Below, piece by piece: positions 1 to 5,439 of a DNA stretch of 5,439 nucleotides; the first letter of the stretch is position 1, and each line of letters opens with the position of its first letter. Origin of the DNA: an uncultured Eubacteriales bacterium (GTDB taxonomy: Bacteria; Bacillota_A; Clostridia; Christensenellales; Aristaeellaceae); NCBI GenBank assembly GCA_900313545.1, contig OMRS01000187.1, positions 1 through 5,439 on the forward strand. The letters run 5' to 3'. The translations under genes were made by a program, and so were the position numbers. Below the pieces are notes generated by a model that worked only from the letters and a program-made list of their open reading frames with translations, did not search any database and was not told the DNA's origin.

Positions 1-2668
1 TATATCCCTGAAGGGAACGGGCCTTGACCATCAGCATACGGGAGCGGGGATTGATAAAAATGCCGGAACGGATGCGGGCATTGCGGGCCTCCTGGATCAG
101 ATTGACGGCGGCGGAGTTGCCGTCAAGGGCGACGAGGACGGCAAAGCGGCGCTTGAAAATCTCATAGGAAATGCTTTTGTAGGTGCCACCGCTGAAGGGT
201 TCAATGGCGATGCGGATCTTCAGATGGCTTTCCCTGAGGCGCTGGCACTGGGCGGCGCTGATGCGGGAAGGGACGAAGGCATAAATATCAAAGCGGCCCT
301 TGTTTTCCTCAACCAGCAGCCGTTCGTATCCGGACAGCTCGTGGCCGACGACAAAGAACATCTCTTCAGGATGGCCGTGATCCAGAAGCATGCGGATGAG
401 CGTCCTTCCCTCGGGATGGATGGAGGTCCTGTGGCGGTCGTTGTTGAAGGAGCCGCCGGCCAGGATCACAGGGATACGGTCCCCGGGGAGCTCCGCAATC
501 TGGTCCTGCAGACACAGGGCGCTGTCCTCCTGCTGGCGCGCGGTCAGCAGGGGGATGGGGACGGACAGGGCGGAGCGGATGCGCCAGGTATAAAAATCCT
601 GAACGGACAGCCCCTCCCGGGCATTGTTCAGCCGGGCGATTTTCTGGGAGAAGGCGGCTCTGCCGGCTGTACAGACGGCATCCTCGGCTGCACGCATGGT
701 GCGCATCTCCTCCTCGGTCAGGGACAGGAGCTTCTGCAGGGCAAGCTGCTCGTCGATGGAATCCGTCCCGTACAGGGCGCCGCCGTCCGTGCCCTGGACA
801 CACTGCACGCCGGCCCCCAGGTACTCCCGCAGGGGATGCTTTTCCACCAGGGACAGGTTGTTGAGGCGGACGTTGGAGGTGATCTGGAACTCCAGGACGG
901 CACCGTGCTGCCGGAGGGAGGACAGCAGCGCCAGACCGGAGGAAGAGCGCAGATTGGTGGTATACAGCCCGTGGCCGATGCGCAGCGACGGCATCGGCTG
1001 CCCCGGGGCGAGGGCATGGACAACGCACTGCAGGCTGTTGGCCACGTTGTCCCTCAGGGAATCGTTTTCCCCCGCGTGAATGCGGACCACGAAGGTGGGC
1101 TCCCGCGCGGCAATGGCCACGATCTCCCGGACGACCTCTGAGATGTCCCGGATGTCGTTGATCTCCTCCCCCAGGATATCGCTGCCGGCGACATAGGGGT
1201 CCATGGCTACGGCGGAGAGAACCTGCAGGCTTTGCTCCGTTTCGGACGTGGAGGGGATGCTGTCCTTGAGAATGGTCAGGGGGACGCGGCGAATGGCGGC
1301 CAGGAACCGGAGCATGACGCCGGTTTCCTCCGAGATGGCGGGCATCACGGCATGGATCTGGGCAAGAAGCGAGGCTGCGGTTTGGGGCTTGACCAGGGAC
1401 GTGTCGGAAATCTCCGCGTAATTGACGCCCCGGGAGGCGAAGCTCCGGGCAATCCACAGCAGCTTGTTCTGGAAAAGGGTGTTGCTGCTGTAGGCGGGGT
1501 TTTCCTGGTCCTGCAGCATGCAAAGGAGCGCATGACGGATATCCGGATCGGGAATGGCGCCGATGCCGTGAAGGCTGACGGGATCCTCTGCCGGGACGCC
1601 CCGCGTGAACACGTAGCGGTAGAGGTAGACCTTTTCCACATTGGAGAACACCGCCTGCCCGTCCTTGAGAACGGCCAGGGAGGCCCGGATTCTGGGAATG
1701 TTGATGCGGGCGTTTTCGGGGCTGTCCAGAATCAGGCTGGCAAAATTCAGGTAGGTATGGTCGTCGATCCTGCGGGAGAGATACTTGCCCGTCAGCGTGG
1801 AGTCCTCAAAGGCGGCGGCGGTCTGTTCGCGGCGTCGGGACAGCAGGGCCTCCTGGTCGGGGGTGAGCACCAGCTTCAGCTTCCGGATATAGTACAGCGG
1901 ATACCGCACCTGATGGAAGATGCCCAGGGCAATGAGCAGGTCCGCCGACAGATTGGCGTTCATATGCGTGTGCAGATCGGTGTGGAACTTGCAGCTGCTG
2001 GGGATATAGGTCTTGAGAAGCGTGCGCTCCAGGGGAATGCGGTAATCCTTGGTCTGACTCATGAGGGTCTTGGAGATGGAGGGCACGGAGGCCTTCATTT
2101 CAATGTCCCCGCCGGGGGTGATGTTGGCCACCTTGGTGCCGCCCAGACGGAAGATATAGACCGGTTCATTGTAGGCGTTGATATAGCAGGGAATCTCCCC
2201 CTCGATGACCAGCAGACCCGCCTCGCCCTGGGCCAGGGGGAGGCGGCACAGGGCTGCCAGGTTGCGGATCAGGTTGCCGCTGTGATGGTTGGGCGTGGAG
2301 AGGGTGTAGAGCAGGTCCTCCCCGTCCCTGAAGAGGGAGACGATCAGGTCCTTTTCCTTGTCCAGCGAAAAGCGCTGCCATTCTCCCAGGACGCAGAGGA
2401 ACCGGTGGCGGGCATGGGTGAGGAGGTCCCGCCAGAGGGGGAAGGAACCCAGGATGTCCCGGAACGGGACAAAGGGAGGCCCCTGCGGGGAATCCGTCCC
2501 CGCCTGGGGCAGCAGGCAGGCGCGGCAGCTCAGGGAGGAATCCGGAAGGGACAGCTCCCGGCTCCACAGCGGCCCGGGCAGCGCCCGGGGAGGCTCCTGC
2601 CCGGGAGGGACGGCCAGATAGGTGAGTCCCTCCGGGGACTGGCGGGCAAACAGATGAAGAGTGGACAT
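1..2668 (-). CDS. Large adenosine-deaminase-like protein with extra N- and C-terminal domains (partial, C-terminus off the left edge)
   Basis: The frame is open from the ATG at 2668 to the left edge: 889 codons with no stop, so the C-terminus is missing. Residues 229-690 match the adenosine/AMP deaminase metal-dependent TIM barrel. Seen directly are TDLHTH (zinc ligands H233 and H235), YAEI around E419, GSDILGEE (495-502; family GxDxxGxE), IHAGEN (zinc ligand H531, catalytic E534), RIGHG (catalytic H566), a SN-x-HPL region near 605-620, and GTDGG (zinc ligand D628). The family hydrolyses the 6-amino group of adenine compounds to inosine compounds and ammonia. Residues 1-228 resemble nothing I recognise; residues 733 onward look Rossmann-like. 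Ordinary bacterial adenosine deaminase is about 330-350 residues, so this is a distinct architecture. There is no signal peptide or membrane segment, so it is probably cytosolic. The start is chosen for its strong ribosome binding site; an in-frame ATG at 2743 lacks one. The deaminase fold is well supported; the substrate (nucleoside, nucleotide or other) is not determined. Confidence 0.9.
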   Translation of the reverse strand, partial: MSTLHLFARQSPEGLTYLAVPPGQEPPRALPGPLWSRELSLPDSSLSCRACLLPQAGTDSPQGPPFVPFRDILGSFPLWRDLLTHARHRFLCVLGEWQRFSLDKEKDLIVSLFRDGEDLLYTLSTPNHHSGNLIRNLAALCRLPLAQGEAGLLVIEGEIPCYINAYNEPVYIFRLGGTKVANITPGGDIEMKASVPSISKTLMSQTKDYRIPLERTLLKTYIPSSCKFHTDLHTHMNANLSADLLIALGIFHQVRYPLYYIRKLKLVLTPDQEALLSRRREQTAAAFEDSTLTGKYLSRRIDDHTYLNFASLILDSPENARINIPRIRASLAVLKDGQAVFSNVEKVYLYRYVFTRGVPAEDPVSLHGIGAIPDPDIRHALLCMLQDQENPAYSSNTLFQNKLLWIARSFASRGVNYAEISDTSLVKPQTAASLLAQIHAVMPAISEETGVMLRFLAAIRRVPLTILKDSIPSTSETEQSLQVLSAVAMDPYVAGSDILGEEINDIRDISEVVREIVAIAAREPTFVVRIHAGENDSLRDNVANSLQCVVHALAPGQPMPSLRIGHGLYTTNLRSSSGLALLSSLRQHGAVLEFQITSNVRLNNLSLVEKHPLREYLGAGVQCVQGTDGGALYGTDSIDEQLALQKLLSLTEEEMRTMRAAEDAVCTAGRAAFSQKIARLNNAREGLSVQDFYTWRIRSALSVPIPLLTARQQEDSALCLQDQIAELPGDRIPVILAGGSFNNDRHRTSIHPEGRTLIRMLLDHGHPEEMFFVVGHELSGYERLLVEENKGRFDIYAFVPSRISAAQCQRLRESHLKIRIAIEPFSGGTYKSISYEIFKRRFAVLVALDGNSAAVNLIQEARNARIRSGIFINPRSRMLMVKARSLQGY

Positions 2669-2674
2669 GGCGGG

Positions 2675-2683
2675 CTCCTTCCT
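2675..2683 (-). promoter_or_regulatory. Ribosome binding site of the deaminase-like gene
   Basis: Read on the minus strand this is AGGAAGGAG, followed by six bases and then the ATG at 2668. It is a near-ideal Shine-Dalgarno site and decides the start, because the next in-frame upstream ATG (2743) has no purine-rich site before it. Confidence 0.85.
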
Positions 2684-2806
2684 CGTCGGTGGCAACAGGC
2701 TGCAAAAAGGGTAACTGAAGCCGGAAAGGATTGCAAGCCCCATGTGGACAGGCGGGGACAAATTGACGGATTTCATTTGCGGGCCCCCGTTCCCCGGGCA
2801 TGCGCA

Positions 2807-2831
2807 CCTTCGGATCGCGCAGATCCGGAGG
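2807..2831. repeat. Inverted repeat / hairpin, 10-bp stem
   Basis: CCTTCGGATC (2807-2816) and GATCCGGAGG (2822-2831) pair over ten positions with one G.T wobble around a five-base loop. It lies about 140-165 bases upstream of the deaminase-like start codon. No T-run follows on either strand, so it does not look like an intrinsic terminator. It could be a leader-RNA structure or a protein site; its function is unknown. Confidence 0.5.
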
Positions 2832-3095
2832 CATCCGGAAAAGCATCCGGGGAGAGAAATTCGTGATCGAGAGGATCCGTTTTGGGAAGGGTCTGCTCCC
2901 GGGTGCGTCCGGCGTGCCGGCGGACCAGGGGTATCTGCAGAGTGCAGGCGGCGCCGCGCCGGATGCGGGGAACCGCCCGGAGGGCGCCGCCGGCATGGGG
3001 CCTCCCGGTACCTGGGCCGCACCGGCCGCCGGGGGAGCAGTCCCAAAGGACCTGCAGAGGGCCGGAGCCTGGGCGGGGGCAGCGGGAAGCGAGGG

Positions 3096-3107
3096 CCGGC
3101 ATGCCGG
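3096..3107. repeat. 12-bp perfect palindrome
   Basis: CCGGCATGCCGG is identical on both strands. It lies about 60 bases upstream of the rdgB -35 element in an otherwise gene-free stretch. In such G+C-rich DNA a chance palindrome of this length is possible, so a role as a binding site is only a suggestion. Confidence 0.4.
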
Positions 3108-3167
3108 GAGGCGGGAAGTCCCGGGGAAGGAATGCGGCCGGGGGATTTTGTCACGCGGGGGAAGGGT

Positions 3168-3195
3168 TTGAGTTTTTCCGGAAAACGGGTATAAT
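3168..3195 (+). promoter_or_regulatory. Sigma-70/SigA-type promoter of rdgB
   Basis: The -10 box at 3190-3195 is a perfect TATAAT. A -35 box TTGAGT (3168-3173, four of six matches to TTGACA) lies 16 bases upstream; TTTGAG at 3167-3172 would give 17. Transcription should start near 3202, leaving a leader of about 40 bases. The leader contains a small possible hairpin, CTTCC/GGAAG (3204-3208 with 3213-3217), just before the ribosome binding site. The spacer between the boxes contains a perfect 12-bp palindrome, which may be an operator. Confidence 0.8.
3174..3185. promoter_or_regulatory. Palindrome in the rdgB promoter spacer, possible operator
   Basis: TTTTCCGGAAAA is a perfect 12-bp palindrome that abuts the -35 box and ends four bases before the -10 box. 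A dimeric repressor bound here would block RNA polymerase. The half-site sequence CCGGAAA also occurs at 2721-2727, 2835-2841 and 3220-3226, which may be coincidence. No regulator is encoded in the window. Confidence 0.4.
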
Positions 3196-3227
3196 GCCCA
3201 TGGCTTCCTGAGGGAAGGACCGGAAAC

Positions 3228-3235
3228 GGAAGGAG
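3228..3235 (+). promoter_or_regulatory. Ribosome binding site of rdgB
   Basis: GGAAGGAG lies eight bases before the ATG at 3244. It closely matches the 16S rRNA 3' end and resembles the site in front of the divergent deaminase-like gene. It confirms 3244 as the start. Confidence 0.85.
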
Positions 3236-3243
3236 AAGCGGTC

Positions 3244-3825
3244 ATGGAGCTGATCATTGCAAGCAATAACCAGGGAAAGATCCGGGAATACCGGGACCTG
3301 TTTGAACCTCTGGGCTACCGGGTGTTTTCCCAGGGGGAAAAGAACATCCGCCTGGAGGTGGAGGAAACCGGAAGCACCTTTGAGGAGAACGCGGAGCTCA
3401 AGGCCCGCGCCATCCATGAGCGGACCGGAAGCTGTGTGCTCTCCGACGACAGCGGGCTGGAGGTGGCCGCGCTGGGCGGGGAGCCCGGGCTCTATTCGGC
3501 GCGCTACAAGGGCCTCGGGACGGAGCATGAGCGCAGAATGGCCATCCTGGAGGGCCTCAGGGGCAGTAAGGACCGGAGCGCCCGCTTTGTCTGCTGCATC
3601 TGCCTGATCGATGAGTCGGGAACCTCCCATCTGTTCCGGGGCACCTGGAACGGCACCATTGCGATGGAGGAATCCGGCACCAACGGCTTTGGATATGACC
3701 CGATCTTCATCTCCGAGGATGGCGGCGGCAGGACCACGGCAAGCTTCCCCCTGTCCTTCAAGGAAAAGTACTCCCACAGGGCGAAAGCGGTCCGCCAGCT
3801 GATGGAGTACATGAAAAACAGATGA
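3244..3825 (+). CDS. rdgB: Non-canonical purine NTP pyrophosphatase (RdgB/HAM1 family)
   Basis: This 193-residue protein is full length for the family (about 190-200). RdgB/HAM1 hydrolyses dITP, ITP and XTP to the monophosphate and pyrophosphate, keeping deaminated purines out of DNA and RNA; it acts in the cytosol as a dimer with Mg2+. Family motifs are in order: the N-terminal IIASNNQGK phosphate-binding loop (residues 4-12), the acidic E40/E41 followed by TFEENAELKARA (45-56), SDDSGLEVAALGG (67-79) with D69 as the expected general base, GLYSARY (82-88), GFGYDPIF (148-155) for base recognition, and KYSHRAKA (175-182), where the family more often has SHRGKA. It has its own promoter and ribosome binding site, is divergent from the deaminase-like gene and convergent with glmS. 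Its expected substrates are the triphosphate products that deamination of ATP or dATP would give, which may tie it to its divergent neighbour. Identification is secure. Confidence 0.97.
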   Translation: MELIIASNNQGKIREYRDLFEPLGYRVFSQGEKNIRLEVEETGSTFEENAELKARAIHERTGSCVLSDDSGLEVAALGGEPGLYSARYKGLGTEHERRMAILEGLRGSKDRSARFVCCICLIDESGTSHLFRGTWNGTIAMEESGTNGFGYDPIFISEDGGGRTTASFPLSFKEKYSHRAKAVRQLMEYMKNR

Positions 3826-3827
3826 AA

Positions 3828-3880
3828 ACCTCCCCCGCCTGCGGCATCCCGGATGGGACGCGGGCGGGGGAGGTCTTTTT
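3828..3880. terminator. Bidirectional intrinsic terminator shared by rdgB and glmS
   Basis: ACCTCCCCCGCC (3828-3839) pairs perfectly with GGCGGGGGAGGT (3863-3874), a 12-bp G+C-rich stem. The interior can fold further, with TCCC (3847-3850) pairing to GGGA (3855-3858) around GGAT. On the plus strand the stem is followed by C and five T (3876-3880), ending rdgB transcription. On the minus strand it is followed by four T (complement of 3825-3828) and preceded by an A-run, so it should also end glmS. The rdgB stop codon lies immediately next to the stem, and the glmS stop is only about 15 bases from the other side. Confidence 0.9.
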
Positions 3881-3889
3881 GGAAAAACC

Positions 3890-5439
3890 TTATTCCACCG
3901 TGACGGATTTGGCCAGGTTTCTGGGCTTGTCCACATCCAGGCCGCGGTTCACGCTGGTATAGTAGCCCAGCAGCTGCAGGGGAACCACCGCCAGGGAGGA
4001 GACGAAATGCTCGTCCGTCCTGGGAATGTAGACGGTGAAATTGACGGAATCCTCCACGGAGAAGTTGCCGTTGGTGGTCAGGCCCATGAGGTAGGCGCCC
4101 CGTGACTTGCACTCCAGCATGTTGGAGACGGTCTTTTCAAAGAGATGGGGCTGGGTCAGCACGCCGATGACCGGGGTGTTGGGCTCAATCAGGCTGATGG
4201 TGCCGTGCTTGAGCTCCCCGGCGGCATAGGATTCCGAGTGGATATAGCTGATCTCCTTCATTTTCAGGCTGCCCTCAAGGCTGATGGCGTAGTCGAGGCC
4301 CCGCCCGATGAAAAAGATGTCCCGGGCATTGGCGATTTTGGAGGAGAACCACTGCAGGCGCTCCTTTTCCTCCAGGATGCGGCGGATCTTGTCCGGAAGG
4401 GAGGCCAGCTCCTCCAGGTCGTGGGCAAGGGATTCCGGGGAGAGGAAGCCCCGCACCCGGGCCAGCTCCAGGGCGAGCACGTCCATGGCCACCAGCTGCG
4501 CGGAAAACGCCTTGGTGGTGGCCACCGCGATTTCCGGTCCGGCCAGCGTGTAAAGGGTGTAATCGGCCTCGCGGGCAATGGTGGAGCCGATGACGTTGAC
4601 GACCGCCAGCGTCGGGGCGTGCAGCTCCTTTGCCCGGCGCAGGGCGGCCAGGCTGTCCGCGGTTTCCCCGGACTGGGAAATGATGATGACCAGGGTTTTT
4701 TCATCCAGCATCAGGCTGCGGTAACGGAATTCCGAGGCCAGCTCCACGCGGACGGGCAGGCGGGCCAGATCCTCAATGACATACTGGGAGGCCATGCCCA
4801 CATGCCAGGCGGAGCCGCAGGCCACGATATAAATCTGGGAGAAGGAGGCGAGCTGCTCGGACGTCAGGCCGGTGCCCTCCAGATGGATCTCCCCGTCGCG
4901 GATGAGGCTGTTGAGGGTATCCCGGACCGCGGCGGGCTGTTCGTGGATTTCCTTGAGCATGAAGTGCTCAAAGCCGTCCTTTTCCGCGGCGGCGGTGTCC
5001 CAGGTGATTTCCGTCAGCGGAAGGGAGACCTCATCCCCGTTGAGATCATAGAAACGGACCTTGTCCTGGGACACCCGGGCCACCTGCAGGTTGTCCAGGT
5101 AGTACACGCTGCGGGTGTATTTGAGGATGGCCGGGACGTCGGAGGCCAGATAGCTGGCCTCTCCGGAGGTGCCGACGATCAGGGGGGAGTCCTTGCGGGC
5201 GGCGAAGATTTCGTCCGGGAAGTCCTTGAACATGAGGACCAGGGCATAGCTGCCCCGGACGCGGACCATGGTGCGGGTGATGGCGTCCACCGGCCCGATC
5301 TTGTATTTCTTGTAGTAGTAGTCCACCAGCTTGACCACCACTTCCGTGTCGGTGTCGCTGTAGAAGGAATAGCCGTGACGGATCAGCTTCTCCTTGAGCT
5401 CCGCGAAGTTTTCGATGATGCCGTTGTGTACGCCCACCA
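3890..5439 (-). CDS. glmS: Glutamine--fructose-6-phosphate aminotransferase (isomerising), partial, N-terminus off the right edge
   Basis: GlmS makes glucosamine-6-phosphate from fructose-6-phosphate and glutamine, the first committed step to UDP-GlcNAc and the cell wall; it is cytosolic. About 516 residues are visible, counting from V at 5437. HNGIIEN near the beginning belongs to the N-terminal glutaminase (class II amidotransferase) domain; about 93 residues before it, including the nucleophilic Cys, lie outside the window. The first SIS domain shows ACGSAWH (206-212), VELASEFRYR (231-240) and SQSGETADS (254-262). The second shows GRGLDYAISLEGSLKMKE (378-395), AAGELKHG (405-412) and the terminal DVDKPRNLAKSVTVE. 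By offset to the E. coli enzyme, isomerase residues E488, H504 and K603 correspond to E395, H411 and K510, all present. GTG at 5437 encodes an internal valine, not a start. The C-terminus is complete. The start region, where a glmS ribozyme would be expected in many Bacillota, is not in view. Confidence 0.98.
   Translation of the reverse strand, partial: VGVHNGIIENFAELKEKLIRHGYSFYSDTDTEVVVKLVDYYYKKYKIGPVDAITRTMVRVRGSYALVLMFKDFPDEIFAARKDSPLIVGTSGEASYLASDVPAILKYTRSVYYLDNLQVARVSQDKVRFYDLNGDEVSLPLTEITWDTAAAEKDGFEHFMLKEIHEQPAAVRDTLNSLIRDGEIHLEGTGLTSEQLASFSQIYIVACGSAWHVGMASQYVIEDLARLPVRVELASEFRYRSLMLDEKTLVIIISQSGETADSLAALRRAKELHAPTLAVVNVIGSTIAREADYTLYTLAGPEIAVATTKAFSAQLVAMDVLALELARVRGFLSPESLAHDLEELASLPDKIRRILEEKERLQWFSSKIANARDIFFIGRGLDYAISLEGSLKMKEISYIHSESYAAGELKHGTISLIEPNTPVIGVLTQPHLFEKTVSNMLECKSRGAYLMGLTTNGNFSVEDSVNFTVYIPRTDEHFVSSLAVVPLQLLGYYTSVNRGLDVDKPRNLAKSVTVE

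Larger units (their letters stand above)
2669..3243. other. G+C-rich, hairpin-rich divergent intergenic region
   Basis: This gap of about 575 bases separates the divergent deaminase-like gene and rdgB. I see no convincing gene: open frames on both strands give Gly/Arg/Pro/Ala-rich translations with no usable ribosome binding sites. It holds several short inverted repeats: a 10-bp stem (2807-2816 with 2822-2831, one G.T pair, 5-base loop); CTGCA/TGCAG (2935-2939 with 2943-2947); CGCCC/GGGCG (2974-2978 with 2982-2986); and a 12-bp perfect palindrome at 3096-3107 (CCGGCATGCCGG). ATCCGG occurs three times between 2823 and 2850. The plus strand is markedly G-rich from about 3060 to 3170. The rdgB promoter sits at the right end. 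For the deaminase-like gene only a poor promoter match is visible (TTGCAA at 2731-2736 and TACCCT at 2708-2713, read on the minus strand, 17 bases apart), too weak to call. Confidence 0.6.

Noticed and set aside
366..1523. A 385-codon minus-strand frame inside the deaminase-like gene
   Set aside because: It lies in a different frame from the deaminase motifs, with an Arg/Pro/Gly-rich composition typical of an out-of-frame reading of G+C-rich coding DNA.
2708..2736. Possible minus-strand promoter for the deaminase-like gene (TTGCAA, 17 bases, TACCCT)
   Set aside because: The -10 box is a poor match and similar combinations arise by chance, so it is not listed as a feature.
2741..2743. In-frame upstream ATG that would extend the deaminase-like protein by 25 residues
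   Set aside because: There is no Shine-Dalgarno before it, whereas the ATG at 2668 has AGGAAGGAG at ideal spacing.
1232..2866. A 544-codon open frame on the plus strand, antisense to the deaminase-like gene
   Set aside because: It is a shadow: the translation is Gly/Gln/Val-rich with no domain, it has no good ribosome binding site, and the minus strand carries clear deaminase motifs throughout. G+C-rich codons keep antisense frames open.
2742..3211. Small plus-strand open frames of 109-150 codons (and a minus-strand one at 2773-3102) in the intergenic region
   Set aside because: No ribosome binding sites, low-complexity Gly/Arg/Ala/Pro translations and several overlapping frames open at once, as expected from G+C bias.
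1..3243. A complete RADAR defence system
   Set aside because: Only a deaminase-like gene is present; no RdrA-like ATPase gene is visible, and the neighbours seen are housekeeping genes. The left flank is outside the window, so this remains open but unsupported.
2166..3266. A 366-codon minus-strand frame spanning the intergenic region
   Set aside because: It is out of frame with the deaminase motifs, starts inside rdgB on the opposite strand, is Pro/Ala-rich, and would need to cross the strong ribosome binding site of the real gene.
5435..5437. GTG at the right edge as a start codon of glmS
   Set aside because: It falls at the valine just before the conserved HNGIIEN motif, about 93 residues into GlmS, so it is internal and the true start is outside the window.

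Overview
This is a G+C-rich bacterial window, probably from a member of the Bacillota. The lineage call is tentative. It rests on very strong GGAAGGAG-type Shine-Dalgarno sites, a consensus TATAAT promoter, and the flavour of the GlmS protein. The window holds three genes, two of them cut by its edges: a large adenosine-deaminase-like gene on the minus strand (1-2668, C-terminus off the left edge), rdgB/HAM1 on the plus strand (3244-3825), and glmS on the minus strand (3890-5439, N-terminus off the right edge).

Layout from left to right. Bases 1-2668 encode at least 889 residues: an unassigned N-terminal region (about 1-228), an adenosine/AMP deaminase TIM-barrel core with all the expected metal and catalytic residues (about 229-690), and an unfinished C-terminal Rossmann-like domain (about 730 onward). 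A gene-free stretch of about 575 bases (2669-3243) separates it from the divergent rdgB. That stretch is very G+C-rich and full of short inverted repeats, and it ends in a clear promoter for rdgB. After rdgB, a 12-bp perfect stem with T-runs on both sides (3828-3880) serves as a shared terminator for the convergent rdgB and glmS. The remainder is glmS, lacking only about the first 93 residues, including the glutaminase nucleophile.

How the genes may relate: GlmS (amino-sugar synthesis for the cell wall) and RdgB (removal of deaminated purine nucleotides) are housekeeping enzymes. The deaminase-like gene is the unusual element. It is far longer than ordinary adenosine deaminase, has a roughly 100-residue insertion early in the barrel, carries TDGG where the family usually has TDDP, and has an extra C-terminal domain that may bind nucleotides. 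If it deaminates adenine nucleotides, as the RdrB subunit of the RADAR phage-defence system does, its product (ITP or dITP) would be the substrate of the RdgB encoded next to it. That link is inference; no RdrA-like ATPase gene is visible here.
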